This document shows positions 17,934 to 26,594 of a stretch of 64,000 bases of DNA, piece by piece. The DNA is from Brevundimonas sp. UBA4609 (GTDB taxonomy: Bacteria > Pseudomonadota > Alphaproteobacteria > Caulobacterales > Caulobacteraceae). The stretch is from positions 1 to 64,000 of the forward strand of contig DGIZ01000124.1 of NCBI GenBank assembly GCA_002386585.1, given 5' to 3'. Position 1 is the first letter of the stretch, and every line of letters starts with the position of its first letter. Position numbers and translations under genes: made by a program. Under the pieces are notes generated by a model. The model had not been told where the DNA came from. It saw nothing but the letters and a program-made list of their open reading frames with translations, and made no database searches.

Positions 17934-17964
17934 TCTATGCATCCTCTAGCTACTGGAGGATCAA
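17934..17964 (-). promoter_or_regulatory. MerR-type promoter of the lspA-MAPEG-pbrR-FTR1 operon
   Basis: On the minus strand, a -35 TTGATC (17964-17959) and a -10 CATAGA (17939-17934) are separated by 19 bp. The near-perfect dyad TCCTCTAGCTACTGGAGGA (one mismatch) sits in the spacer. Its half-sites resemble those of the promoter at 5445-5475. Confidence 0.72.
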
Positions 17965-18301
17965 GCCCCTTCCGCAGGGGCAGGGCAAACGCTTTTCTCA
18001 ATCCGGGGCTGGCTGAAGGAAAGGTGCGTTTGAGGCTGATGTGGTGGCTTTGGCGTTGGGATCTGACCAGGCAATGCCGGCGGCTGCGCGTCGTGGGATC
18101 CGGTGGGGCCTTGCGGCCGGTTTCGTCGCTTGGGCTCGTCGGTCTGGACGAGCGGCCGGTCGGATCTCAAGATCGTCGCATGGGCAGTCCGGCAAGACCG
18201 TGTTTCAATGACGGCTCCAATGTTTACCGCTGCCTGCCAATGCGCGCTGTTTTCCGAAACTAGTCAACGTGGGCGGCCGTGCCCGGAACAGGAGGGCGTC
18301 C
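17965..18301. other. Intergenic stretch without a recognisable gene
   Basis: This stretch separates the leftward lspA operon from the rightward CDF-like gene. No frame has recognisable motifs, and no clear dyad or terminator was seen. AGGAGG just before 18302 is the ribosome binding site of the next gene. Confidence 0.5.
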
Positions 18302-18919
18302 ATGAAGACATCGAACGCTGAGCATGACCGTCAGAGACGAACGCTGATGATCGTGCTGATCCTGAACGGTCTGTTGTTCGTCGGGCTCGGGCTCGGCGGA
18401 TTGCTGGCCAACTCCAGCGCCTTGCTCGCCAATGCGCTGGATAACGCCTCCGACAGCCTTGTCTATTTGATCAGCTTTCTGGCGGTTGGCCGCGCTCTCG
18501 CCTGGAAGCTGCGCGCCGCGAGAACCTCGGGTGTGCTGTTGCTGATCTTCGCCGCAGGCGTTCTGATCGACGCCGGCCGCCGATGGTGGCTGGGAACGGA
18601 GCCTATTGGCTGGACCATGATCGGTTTGGCCGTCGTCGCAGCGGTGGTCAACCTGATCTGCCTAAAGCTACTGCGCGGCTTGAAGGGCGACGATGTAAAC
18701 CTGCGCGCCGCCGAGACCTTCAGCTTCAACGATTTCGCCTCAAACGGGGGCATCCTCGTCGCCGGCGCCCTGGTCCTGTGGTTGAAGCAGTCCTGGCCTG
18801 ACCTGGTGGTCGGCGTCATCGTCGCCGGAATCGCCGCGAAGGGCGGTCTCGAGATTCTCGAAGGCGCCCGAAAGATCAACATACAAAGGGCCTCTGACGG
18901 AGCGTCCCGGGGCGGCTAG
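18302..18919 (+). CDS. CDF-like cation transporter, short form
   Basis: This 205-residue protein has six hydrophobic segments and the layout of the membrane part of cation diffusion facilitators. The start at ATG 18302 follows AGGAGG; an upstream ATG at 18269 is in frame but lacks support. The helix-2 region reads ANALDNASDSLVYLIS, and the helix-5 region reads FSFNDFASNGG. The usual metal site is an H/D-x3-D pair in each helix, so the helix-5 site looks altered (N-x-x-x-N). The C-terminal cytoplasmic domain of typical CDFs is absent. It may be a CzcD-related zinc or cobalt exporter or a divergent paralogue. Confidence 0.7.
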   Translation: MKTSNAEHDRQRRTLMIVLILNGLLFVGLGLGGLLANSSALLANALDNASDSLVYLISFLAVGRALAWKLRAARTSGVLLLIFAAGVLIDAGRRWWLGTEPIGWTMIGLAVVAAVVNLICLKLLRGLKGDDVNLRAAETFSFNDFASNGGILVAGALVLWLKQSWPDLVVGVIVAGIAAKGGLEILEGARKINIQRASDGASRGG

Positions 18920-19058
18920 CGTCAAGAGGCAATCCATGGACGGAGAGTGAGCCGATCCAGTCAGCCGGCCCATCATTTGCGGCGCAATTCAAGGATTGGG
19001 GAGGGCGGGTTTCGGTCGACTTCCCATGAGGAGGCGGATAGCGACCGAGGAGTTCGCG

Positions 19059-19742
19059 ATGCGATCGATCCCCAAACCCGACCTTGAACACGCCCGCGCC
19101 CTTGCTGCAGGCGCCGGCCTCCCGGCCATCGAGTTGATGGATGAGCGAACCTTGTTGGCCTTGATGCTCAAGCGGGCTTCGCTTCCGACCAACCCCCATC
19201 GTCTCGCCGGGGATCTCCTGGATCGCTTCGGCGCCCTGGCCGCGGTTGTCGCAGCGGACGCATCAGAGCTGGCCCGTACGCCCGGCCTGGACGTCGCCGC
19301 CGTCGCGGACCTCAAGCTGCTGCGACAGGTTTGCGTTCATTTGATTAGATCCGATGTCGGCGCGCGGCCTTCGATCTCGTCCTGGACGGCCTTGCTGGCC
19401 TATGTCCGGGGGGCGCTGGCCCACGAGCCCCGGGAGCAGTTTCGCGTGCTCTACCTCGACAAGCGCAACATCCTGATGCGCGAGGAGCATCGGGCGGACG
19501 GCACCGTGGATCATGCCCCTGTCTACGTCCGGGAAGTGGTGCGGCGTGCGCTGGAGTTGTCCGCCTCGGCCATGATCCTCGTCCATAATCATCCCTCGGG
19601 CGATCCGACACCCTCGCGCGCGGACATCGAGATGACCCGCCGGGTCATCGAGGCCGCCCGGGTTTTCGACATCCAGGTCCATGATCATGTCGTGGTCGGC
19701 CGGGAGGGCGAACAGAGCTTTCGCGCCCTCGGTCTCATCTGA
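19059..19742 (+). CDS. radC: RadC-type JAB/MPN-domain protein
   Basis: This protein of about 227 residues has an N-terminal helix-hairpin-helix-like region followed by a JAB1/MPN metalloprotease fold. The JAMM-like motif LVHNHPSGDPTPSRADIEMT is complete, with the metal-binding His pair, Ser and Asp. Extra radC genes are carried by many integrative elements and plasmids, and their function is unresolved. The start at 19059 has GAGGAG upstream; ATG 19026 is the alternative. It is followed by a primase relic. Confidence 0.87.
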   Translation: MRSIPKPDLEHARALAAGAGLPAIELMDERTLLALMLKRASLPTNPHRLAGDLLDRFGALAAVVAADASELARTPGLDVAAVADLKLLRQVCVHLIRSDVGARPSISSWTALLAYVRGALAHEPREQFRVLYLDKRNILMREEHRADGTVDHAPVYVREVVRRALELSASAMILVHNHPSGDPTPSRADIEMTRRVIEAARVFDIQVHDHVVVGREGEQSFRALGLI

Positions 19743-20247
19743 GGCCCCGAGTCATGTCGCCCGGCTCATCGTCGCCGCCCTGGGCGGGGACATCCATTCC
19801 GGCGGGCGAAGCGCCAATGTGCCGGCCCCGGGCCACAGCCGCGCCGACCGGTCCGTCTCCCTTCTCCTCGGCGGCGACCGGGTCGTGATCCACGGCTTCG
19901 GAGCGGCGGACTGGCGTGCGGTCCGTGAGCATCTGCAGGGGCTCGGCTTCATTGATCCCTGGGGGCGTCTGAATAGCCAGGGCGTCCAGCCACGCTTGCG
20001 AGGCGGCGATCCTGCCTTCCCTTGCGCCCGTCATCCGAGCGATGGTGGAAGACGCTATCCCTCGCTCCAACGCCGCCAGCGTAGCTGCTGCAGCCGCCAT
20101 CGGAAGGGACCGCATCCGCCCGAGCTGGCGGCTCGTGTGGCCGCCTTGGTCCCAAACGGAACACTAGCGATTGCCAGAGCTCTGGTCGCTCGGCGGGATC
20201 TGATTCTGATCAAGTCGGGCTGCTTCAGTGAACGCTGCACCCCCTAG
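19681..20247 (+). pseudogene. N-terminal relic of a Toprim-type plasmid/ICE primase
   Basis: From about 19750 to 19960 the frame reads VARLIVAALGGDIHSGGR...PAPGHSRADRSVSLLL...VVIHGFGAADWRAVREHLQ...GLIDPWGR-like sequence. This matches the N-terminal part of Toprim primase/helicase proteins carried by alphaproteobacterial mobile elements. After about 19980 the frame is Arg- and Pro-rich and unlike a primase, and the catalytic Toprim part is missing. I read this as a truncated gene. It overlaps the radC end and reaches the next gene start. Confidence 0.5.
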
Positions 20248-21604
20248 GGATCAGCTTGCCCTGCGCCGATGTGGCGACGTCCGGCTCGAACCATGTCAGA
20301 GCTACATTCTCAACAGGTCTCATCTGGAGCTGCCATGTCCGACCCAACTCCGCGACCTGATTGAGCGAGAGCGTGAACTCAGCCGGCTCATGAATCCGCT
20401 AACTGAAGTGGGCGCCAACCTGGGCGCCTATGAACGTTCAATCGTTCGGGCCGCCGCCGAACTGGACGTGATGAGCCTGATGAGGGATCGGGCGGATATT
20501 GAGGCGCGCGCGGCGGGCTTCCTGTCTCCCGACCAGCACCGCAACCTCGCTCTCGACCTTTTCCAGCGGATGCCGACAGGCTCTGAGCTCTTGATGCAGG
20601 AGATGCAGCGAGCCGATGCTCTCGCCCGGGAAGCCGCGGGCCTCCACGGCAGGAGCATCAGTGAGCTCGCCGTGGAAGCTGCGAGCCTCCATCAGCGCTG
20701 GGAAGAAGCTTTCCGGCTACCATCGGCAATGGAGACCGCGCGGCTCTATCAGGAACAGGTCGACGCCCTGCAGGGCCAATCGATGTTGTTCCATGACAAG
20801 CCGGGGCAAATCATGGCGGCCATGACGTCCATGACCAGGCCCTGGCTCAACGACCCCATGCTCGATCACTCCGTGCTCGGCATGATGGAGATGCAGACCA
20901 TCGGCGCAGTGCTGCGTCACTCGGATCCGTTCGGTGCGGATATAGGCGACCTGCTCAGGCCGGCTTTAGGCGACTGGCGTGAGGTGGTCATGCCTACGGT
21001 GGATGTCCTGATGGATCCCGTGGCGCGTACTGCTCTCTACTATGACAAAGGCTACAGTCCTGACCTGACCGCTTTTCCACGCGGCGCCTTCGTCGAGGGC
21101 ATGCATCATGCGGGTCTGGACCTGGACTCGTCCGAAGATCTTGATGACGACGAGGCCGATGCGGACGAAACGTTGGAAGCTTCGTTTGCAAGAAATCGAT
21201 CGACGTTTGACCAGCTGCAACGCTTTGAGGTGGCGTTGCGCCGTTTCATCGACGAGCGGATGACCGAGGCCTTCGGTCCCGACTGGTGCATCACCCAGGC
21301 GCCGGAAGGCACAAGCGACAATTGGCGTCAGAAGCAGGCGACGGACGCCAAGGCGACCGGAGCGATCAAGCCTCTGATCGAGTTCGCGGACTTCACGGAT
21401 TACCGAGCGATCATTGAGAAGAAGCAGAACTGGAAAACCGTCTTCGCTCCGGTCTTCAACAGGTCCACAGATATTCAGGAATCCTTTCAGCGGCTTTATC
21501 CGGTGAGAATCGCCACCATGCATGCACGGATGATTACCCAGGACGACGAGATGTTGCTCACCGTTGAAACACGTCGGATTCTGCGAGCCATCCGTAAAGC
21601 GTGA
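20228..21604 (+). CDS. Swt1-type HEPN-domain protein
   Basis: The protein has 458 residues from GTG 20228, or 404 from ATG 20390; neither start has a strong ribosome site. The N-terminal two thirds is helical and unrecognised, with an acidic patch (SSEDLDDDEADADE). The last 120 residues look like a HEPN domain of the Swt1/Abi type: RRFIDERMTEAFGPDWC, PLIEFADFTDYRAIIEKK and LYPVRIATMHARMITQDDEM. The RIATMH stretch fits the R-x4-H active-site motif of HEPN ribonucleases, although the residue after Arg is hydrophobic. It lies 247 bp upstream of darT in the same direction and next to mobile-element relics. A role in defence or toxin-antitoxin function is inferred. Confidence 0.72.
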   Translation: MNAAPPRDQLALRRCGDVRLEPCQSYILNRSHLELPCPTQLRDLIERERELSRLMNPLTEVGANLGAYERSIVRAAAELDVMSLMRDRADIEARAAGFLSPDQHRNLALDLFQRMPTGSELLMQEMQRADALAREAAGLHGRSISELAVEAASLHQRWEEAFRLPSAMETARLYQEQVDALQGQSMLFHDKPGQIMAAMTSMTRPWLNDPMLDHSVLGMMEMQTIGAVLRHSDPFGADIGDLLRPALGDWREVVMPTVDVLMDPVARTALYYDKGYSPDLTAFPRGAFVEGMHHAGLDLDSSEDLDDDEADADETLEASFARNRSTFDQLQRFEVALRRFIDERMTEAFGPDWCITQAPEGTSDNWRQKQATDAKATGAIKPLIEFADFTDYRAIIEKKQNWKTVFAPVFNRSTDIQESFQRLYPVRIATMHARMITQDDEMLLTVETRRILRAIRKA

Positions 21605-21756
21605 CGGGCCGGTTCAGGCTGAACGGCGGAATTCGTCGCGCTGAAGCAGGTTCGAAGTGGGCTAGCGGTCATGCGAGCTCAGCTCGGTGTGCTGCGGCGG
21701 TTTGTTGAACGTGACCGAACGCCGTTTCCAAAGCGGCGGGCAATGGTGCGATGTTC

Positions 21757-21785
21757 TTGAAATGTTCCCGTTCTGGTTCTAGGTT
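21757..21785 (+). promoter_or_regulatory. Candidate sigma-70 promoter of darTG
   Basis: TTGAAA (21757-21762) and TAGGTT (21780-21785) are separated by 17 bp, and lie 66 bp before the darT start. Confidence 0.45.
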
Positions 21786-21851
21786 GATCTGAGCCGCAGC
21801 AGTCCTGCAGCTTGGCTGGACAATGGAGGGCGGTTGATCGATTGAAGGAGC

Positions 21852-22493
21852 ATGCCTGGAAACGTTCCTCAGCCGACGCCGATCATTCACATGACCCACA
21901 TCGGCAACCTTGACGAGATTCTCGCAAAGGGCGCCTTGAGTTCTACCGCACGCCTGCAGGCTGCTGACGCGCGGTATAACAATATCGCCTACAGCTCGAT
22001 CCAGGCGCAGCGTGCAGCGCGGCAGGTCCCGTGCGGTCCTGGCGGCTGTCTGCACGATTACGTGCCCTTCTATTTCACGACGCGCAGCCCGATGCTCTAC
22101 ACCATCCATCGTGGCAACGTGCCGTGCGAGGGAGGGCAGGGCGCGCTGGTGCACCTGGTGTCGACCGCCCAGAAGGTCGCCGAAGCCGGCCTGGGCTTCG
22201 CGTTTACCGACGGTCACGGAATCATGACCTACTCCAGCTTCTTTGACGATCTGGGGCGGCTGGGGGAGGTCGACTGGGATGTGGTCGGCAGTCGACAATG
22301 GGCTGATACGCTGGAGGACGGCGACCGCAAACGCCGCAAGCAGGCCGAGTTTCTCGTGCGAGACGCATTCCCGGTTGCGCTTCTCAGCGGACTGGCGGTG
22401 CAGTCCGCGGCCCGCAAGGCCGAAGTCGAGGCTCTTCTGGAGCGCCGAGGCGTTAAGATGAAAGTGGTGGAAAAATCCGCCTGGTACTACTAG
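21852..22493 (+). CDS. darT: DarT DNA ADP-ribosyltransferase toxin
   Basis: This 213-residue toxin transfers ADP-ribose from NAD+ onto bases in single-stranded DNA. The family signature is clear: IIHMTHIGNLDEILAKGAL, VPCGPGG...DYVPFYFTTRSPMLYTIHRGN and the C-terminal AEFLVRDAFP, whose Glu166 corresponds to the catalytic glutamate. DNA modification blocks replication, and the adjacent DarG removes it. The start at 21852 follows AAGGAG directly. darG starts 10 bp after the stop. Confidence 0.95.
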   Translation: MPGNVPQPTPIIHMTHIGNLDEILAKGALSSTARLQAADARYNNIAYSSIQAQRAARQVPCGPGGCLHDYVPFYFTTRSPMLYTIHRGNVPCEGGQGALVHLVSTAQKVAEAGLGFAFTDGHGIMTYSSFFDDLGRLGEVDWDVVGSRQWADTLEDGDRKRRKQAEFLVRDAFPVALLSGLAVQSAARKAEVEALLERRGVKMKVVEKSAWYY

Positions 22494-22503
22494 GGAGCCG
22501 ACG

Positions 22504-23553
22504 ATGATCACCTTCTCGAAAGGCGACCTGCTCCAGTCCGGCGCCGAGGCCGTCATTAATACGGTCAACTGCGTCGGGGTGATGGGCAAGGGCATCGCCC
22601 TGCAGTTCAAGCAGGCCTTCCCCCGCAACTATGATGCGTACCGGCGCGCCTGCGACGCGGGCGAAGTACGTCTGGGCGAGATGTTCGTTTTCGATACCGG
22701 AAGCATGATCAATCCGCGCTGGATCATCAATTTTCCGACCAAGGGTCACTGGAAGGCGAAATCCCGCCTGTCCGACATCGAGACCGGCCTTGAGGATCTG
22801 AAACGAGTGATCCTCGAGAATGGAATTCGCTCGATCGCCGTCCCGCCACTCGGATGCGGCAATGGCGGTCTGGACTGGGCTGAGGTTGAGCCTGTAATCC
22901 GCCGCGCCCTGGGCGACCTCAATGAAGTGGATGTTCGGCTCTTCGCTCCTGGAGCGGCGCCGAAAGTCGATGAGATGAGAGTGGGTACCACCCGCCCCAA
23001 CATGAGCCGTGGACGAGCGCTCGTGCTGACCCTTCTGGGTCTGTACGGGGCAGCGGGTTACCGCCATAGCCTCCTCGAGGTGCAGAAGCTGACCTATTTC
23101 CTGCAAGCGGCGGGCGAGGATCTCAAGCTGGGCTTCCAGAAGTACCAGTACGGCCCCTACGCCGAGAATCTCAATCACGTGCTTCAGCGGATCGAGGGGC
23201 ACTTCATTCGAGGGTACGGCGATCGTAGCCAGGCGGCGGAGATCGCTGTGCTGGAAGGCGGCCGTCAGGAAGCCGAGGCCTACCTCGCCGGCGATGAAGC
23301 CGCCCGGGATCGCCTCGACCGCGTGGCCGAACTCATCGCGGGCTTCGAGACGCCCTACGGCCTCGAGCTCCTGTCGACCGTCCACTGGGTCCTGATTCAT
23401 GACGCCGAAGCCTCCGGCGACCCGGATCGTGTGGTTCAGGCTGTGCACGCCTGGAATCCTCGGAAAGCCGCTGTGATGCGCGAGCCCCACATCCGCACGG
23501 CGCTCGATCACCTCCAGCGGAATGGTTGGGCGAACCGGGCGCACGCCGCCTGA
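22504..23553 (+). CDS. darG: DarG macrodomain antitoxin
   Basis: This 349-residue antitoxin has an N-terminal macrodomain that hydrolyses ADP-ribose from DNA, plus a C-terminal domain that binds and inhibits DarT. Visible are the substrate loop VINTVNCVGVMGKGIALQFK, FPTKGHWKAKS with Lys80 (the catalytic lysine position of Thermus DarG) and PPLGCGNGGLDW. The C-terminal part (LLGLYGAAGYRHSLLEVQKL and KYQYGPYAENLNHVLQ) is the standard DarG inhibitory domain. Full length suggests an active pair. Confidence 0.95.
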   Translation: MITFSKGDLLQSGAEAVINTVNCVGVMGKGIALQFKQAFPRNYDAYRRACDAGEVRLGEMFVFDTGSMINPRWIINFPTKGHWKAKSRLSDIETGLEDLKRVILENGIRSIAVPPLGCGNGGLDWAEVEPVIRRALGDLNEVDVRLFAPGAAPKVDEMRVGTTRPNMSRGRALVLTLLGLYGAAGYRHSLLEVQKLTYFLQAAGEDLKLGFQKYQYGPYAENLNHVLQRIEGHFIRGYGDRSQAAEIAVLEGGRQEAEAYLAGDEAARDRLDRVAELIAGFETPYGLELLSTVHWVLIHDAEASGDPDRVVQAVHAWNPRKAAVMREPHIRTALDHLQRNGWANRAHAA

Positions 23554-23563
23554 GGCAGGACAG

Positions 23564-23601
23564 GACTTCGATCCGCGGCAGCCACGTTGCGGATTGAAGT
23601 C
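23564..23601. terminator. Bidirectional hairpin between darG and merR
   Basis: A 13-bp stem (GACTTCGATCCGC / GCGGATTGAAGTC, one G-T pair) and a 12-nt loop lie between the convergent ends of darG and the leftward merR. T-tracts are short, so efficiency is uncertain. Confidence 0.55.
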
Positions 23602-23637
23602 GGCCCTTCAAAAGGCGGACGCGACAGGGCGTCTGCT

Positions 23638-24042
23638 TCAGCTTGAACCTAGTTCTTCGATGACGGGGCACCGGATTTGTCTTCCGTCGCCACAGTCTGC
23701 GACGGTCTGCCTCAGCAGAGCTTGAAGCCGTTGCAGGTCGGCCATTTTGGCATCGATGCTGGTGAGATGGTCCTGGGCCATGTCGCGCACCTCTGCGCAG
23801 GATTGAACCGTCGGTTCGCTGAGGGCGATCAGGCGGCGGATGGCGTCGATGCCGAACCCGAGTTCGCGCGATCGGCGGATGAACCTCAGGCGCTGCGCAT
23901 GTTCAGGGGCGTAACTCCGATGGCCGCCCTGGGTCCGCGCGGGAGCGGGCATCAGTCCAATGCGCTCGTAGTAGCGCACCGTCTCCAGGTTCACGCCAGC
24001 GCTCTGCGCCAGGCGACCGATGGTCAAATTCTGTCTGAACAA
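23638..24042 (-). CDS. merR: MerR mercury-type regulator (divergent from merT-like gene)
   Basis: This 134-residue regulator has the helix-turn-helix LTIGRLAQSAGVNLETVRYYE. The mercury-site cysteines lie at QSCAEVRDMAQDHL and DCGDGRQIRCPVIEEL, matching the three-Cys site of MerR. Translation appears to start at TTG 24042; an internal TTG (MTIGRLAQ) is possible. It is divergent from a merT-like gene across a 19-bp-spacer promoter whose dyad resembles that of the other mer locus at 36.7 kb. Confidence 0.88.
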   Translation of the reverse strand: MFRQNLTIGRLAQSAGVNLETVRYYERIGLMPAPARTQGGHRSYAPEHAQRLRFIRRSRELGFGIDAIRRLIALSEPTVQSCAEVRDMAQDHLTSIDAKMADLQRLQALLRQTVADCGDGRQIRCPVIEELGSS

Positions 24043-24046
24043 GGTC

Positions 24047-24077
24047 TTGATCCCGTAGCGACTACGGGTTGTAGCCT
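24047..24077 (+). promoter_or_regulatory. MerR-type promoter of the merT-like/GDCCVxC operon
   Basis: A -35 TTGATC and a -10 TAGCCT are 19 bp apart, with the dyad CCCGTAG-CGA-CTACGGG (24052-24068) in between. The centre GTAG-CGA-CTAC is identical to that of the promoter at 36703-36733. Confidence 0.8.
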
Positions 24078-24103
24078 GTATCAGAACTCAGACAGGACAG
24101 CCC

Positions 24104-24490
24104 ATGCTGATCGATCGAAATCGCTCTCGCCTTCCAGAAGTCGCCGTCAGCGCCTCGGCGGCTGTCGGCGGTGTCGCCTCGGTTCTGGCGTGGGCCGCCT
24201 GCTGCGTCCTGCCCCTGGCGCTGTCGGTCGCGGGAGCGTCCTTCGCAGGCGCCGCTGTTCTCGCGGGAGCCCGCCACTGGCTGACGCTCGTCGCTGCCGT
24301 GGTTCTCGCCGCGGGCTGGCTGCTGCACTGGCGCCGTGCCCGATTGTGCCGACGCGACGCAGCCTGTGGGCGACCTTCCCCGCTGGCCTTCTGGCTGCTC
24401 GTCGGCGCCACCTTGCTGATCGTGCTTTCCCTGACCTGGGAGCCCTATGTCGAGCCATGGATGCTGCCCCGACTGGCGGCGGCACAATGA
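24104..24490 (+). CDS. merT: MerT-like mercuric ion transporter
   Basis: This 128-residue inner-membrane protein has three hydrophobic helices. The first carries the vicinal Cys pair WAACCVLPLALSVAG that receives Hg(II) in MerT. A second Cys pair is in the cytoplasmic loop (LCRRDAACGRPS). The ATG at 24104 follows the MerR-type promoter by 26 bp. The stop overlaps the next gene (ATGA). No merP or merA follows, so any mercury brought in would rely on the merA at 34.3 kb. Confidence 0.82.
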   Translation: MLIDRNRSRLPEVAVSASAAVGGVASVLAWAACCVLPLALSVAGASFAGAAVLAGARHWLTLVAAVVLAAGWLLHWRRARLCRRDAACGRPSPLAFWLLVGATLLIVLSLTWEPYVEPWMLPRLAAAQ

Positions 24491-24702
24491 CGGGGGTCCT
24501 GCTCCAATCCACGCTGACCTGTCCGCATTGCGGCCATGTCGCGACTGAGACCATGCCCACCGATGCCTGCATCTGGTTCTACGACTGCCTCGGTTGCGGC
24601 GTGAAGCTGAAGCCCTTGCCCGGCGATTGCTGCGTCTTCTGTTCCTACGCCGACGTGCCCTGTCCGCCGATCCAGGAGGACGGCAAGGGCTGCTGCGGAT
24701 AA
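24487..24702 (+). CDS. GDCCVxC-domain small cysteine-rich protein
   Basis: This 71-residue cytoplasmic protein has eleven cysteines in CPHC, DCLGC, PGDCCVFC, VPCPP and GKGCCG motifs. It is named for its GDCCVxC motif and is found beside mercury genes. It could bind or ferry Hg(II), but the biochemical role is unknown. It is coupled to the merT-like gene by a four-base overlap. A truncated 93%-identical copy lies at 1344-1448. Confidence 0.85.
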   Translation: MTGVLLQSTLTCPHCGHVATETMPTDACIWFYDCLGCGVKLKPLPGDCCVFCSYADVPCPPIQEDGKGCCG

Positions 24703-24762
24703 GCAGCGCCAGGGGCGAAGCCCCGGATTCGCCCGAGGTTCGGGGAACGGCGTGTGTTGGCC

Positions 24763-25509
24763 CTAAGCAGTTCTGGTCGCGATGGCTGACAGATCGTTAG
24801 CCGCATCGATCGGCACGCCTGACGCCCTCCGCTCGGAATAGCGATCGACCAACTGCCCGGTGTGGACGCGGGTCAGGACGGTGAAGCGCACCAGTTCCTC
24901 CATCACATCGACGATGCGGTCGTAGTAGCTGGACGGCTTCATGCGGCCATCGTCGTCGAATTCCATGAAGGCCTTGGCGACGCTGGACTGATTGGGGATG
25001 GTGATCATCCGCATCCAGCGGCCCAGCAGGCGCAGGGTGTTGACCGCGTTGAAACTCTGCGAACCGCCGGAGACCTGCATGACCGCCAGGGTGCGGCCCT
25101 GGGTCGGGCGCATCCCGCCCATGTTGAGCGGCAGGTGGTCGATCTGAAGCTTCATGATCCCGGAAATCTGGCCGTGACGTTCGGGGCTGCTCCAGACCAT
25201 GCCTTCCGACCACAGGGCGTGTTCGCGCAGTTCGTGGACGGCGGGGTGGTCGTCGTAATCGACCTGATCAGTGAGAGGCAGATCGGACGGATCGAAGATG
25301 CGCGTCTCGCAACCCATGAAGCGCAGAAGGCGCGCGGCCTCCTCGACGCACAGGCGGGAAAAGGACCGATCCCGCAACGAACCGTACAGCAGCAGGATAC
25401 GCGGCGGATGGTCGTTCGGGCCGAGGCCCAGCGCGGGCTGGCTGGACAGATAGGCCGGGTCCAGCGCGGGCAGGTGGTCGGGGTCGGACAGGGCGCGCAG
25501 GCGGGTCAT
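24763..25509 (-). CDS. arsH: ArsH organoarsenical oxidase (copy 2)
   Basis: This 248-residue NADPH-FMN oxidoreductase is the paralogue of the gene at 1540-2286. It shares [13 protein letters not shown] and [14 protein letters not shown] and differs at only scattered positions. The ATG at 25509 overlaps the acr3 stop by one base (TGATG). It ends the arsR-arsC-acr3-arsH operon. The conserved start with ATG directly at the junction argues against reading the frame further upstream, where it would run antiparallel in frame through acr3. Confidence 0.95.
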   Translation of the reverse strand: MTRLRALSDPDHLPALDPAYLSSQPALGLGPNDHPPRILLLYGSLRDRSFSRLCVEEAARLLRFMGCETRIFDPSDLPLTDQVDYDDHPAVHELREHALWSEGMVWSSPERHGQISGIMKLQIDHLPLNMGGMRPTQGRTLAVMQVSGGSQSFNAVNTLRLLGRWMRMITIPNQSSVAKAFMEFDDDGRMKPSSYYDRIVDVMEELVRFTVLTRVHTGQLVDRYSERRASGVPIDAANDLSAIATRTA

Positions 25510-26594
25510 CAGCAGACGTCTTTCTTGGACGCGGTGTCGGCGAAGTAGCGGCGGCCTAGCCACAGCGCGACCGACACCAGCAGGATCAGCACGGGAACCT
25601 CGACCAGCGGGCCGATGACGGCGGCGAAGGCGACCGGCGAGGCCAGCCCGAAGGCCGCGATGGCGACGGCGATGGCCAGTTCGAAATTGTTGGAGGCGGC
25701 GGTGAAGGCCAGGGCCGTGGTGCGCGGATAGTCCGCCTCGATCAGCCGTCCCATCAGGAAGCTGACCACGAACATGACGAAGAAGTAGATCGTCAGCGGG
25801 ATGGCGATGCGCAGGGCGTCCAGCGGCAGGGCGACCACCTCGCCGCCCTTCAGGCTGAACATGGCGACGATGGTGAACAGCAGGGCGATCAGGGTGATCG
25901 GGGCGATGCGCGGCAGGAAGCGCGTCTCGTACCAGTCGTTCCCCTTCCTCGCGACAAGGGTCCGCCGGGTCAGGAAGCCGCCGAGGAAGGGCAGGCCCAG
26001 ATAGACCAGGACGGCGCCGGCGATGGTCCAGACGCTGACGTCGACTACGCTGCTCTCCAGCCCGAACAGGGGCGGCAGCACGGTCAGGAACAGCCAGGCG
26101 TACAGGCTGAAGAAGGCGATCTGGAAGATCGAGTTGAAGGCGACCAGGCCCGCCACATACTGGTTGTCGCCGCGCGCCAACTGGTTCCAGACCAGCACCA
26201 TGGCGATGCAGCGGGCCAGGCCGATCAGAATGACCCCGGTCATGTATTCCGGCTGATCGCGCAGGAAGACGACCGCCAGGGCGAACATCAGCACCGGCCC
26301 CAGCACCCAGTTCTGGAACAGGGACAGCAGCAGCACGCGTTTGTCGGCGAAGACGCGCGGCAGTTCCTCGTACTTCACCCGCGCCAGCGGCGGATACATC
26401 ATCAGGATCAGGCCGATGGCGATGGGGATGTTGGTCGTGCCGACCGACAGGCCGTCGATCCAGTTGGGAAGCCCCGGCACGACCGCGCCCAGCAGCACGC
26501 CGAACGCCATTGCCGCGAATATCCACAATGTCAGCCAGCGATCCAGGAAGGACAGGCGGCGCTGCGGCTGTTCAGCGATGACGGCATCGACCAT
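25509..26594 (-). CDS. acr3: ACR3 arsenite efflux permease
   Basis: This 361-residue ten-helix permease of the bile/arsenite/riboflavin transporter superfamily exports arsenite by proton antiport. The conserved helix-4 cysteine is in [20 protein letters not shown], and the helix-9/10 glutamate is in [12 protein letters not shown]. It overlaps arsC upstream and arsH downstream by a few bases. Locus 1 has arsN2 in this slot and uses the unrelated ArsB instead. Confidence 0.95.
   Translation of the reverse strand: MVDAVIAEQPQRRLSFLDRWLTLWIFAAMAFGVLLGAVVPGLPNWIDGLSVGTTNIPIAIGLILMMYPPLARVKYEELPRVFADKRVLLLSLFQNWVLGPVLMFALAVVFLRDQPEYMTGVILIGLARCIAMVLVWNQLARGDNQYVAGLVAFNSIFQIAFFSLYAWLFLTVLPPLFGLESSVVDVSVWTIAGAVLVYLGLPFLGGFLTRRTLVARKGNDWYETRFLPRIAPITLIALLFTIVAMFSLKGGEVVALPLDALRIAIPLTIYFFVMFVVSFLMGRLIEADYPRTTALAFTAASNNFELAIAVAIAAFGLASPVAFAAVIGPLVEVPVLILLVSVALWLGRRYFADTASKKDVC

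Noticed and set aside
24763-26526. A 587-codon frame that joins arsH to sequence running through acr3.
   Set aside because: The upstream part is an out-of-frame read of acr3. The arsH ATG at 25509 sits exactly at the acr3 stop, as in a normal operon.
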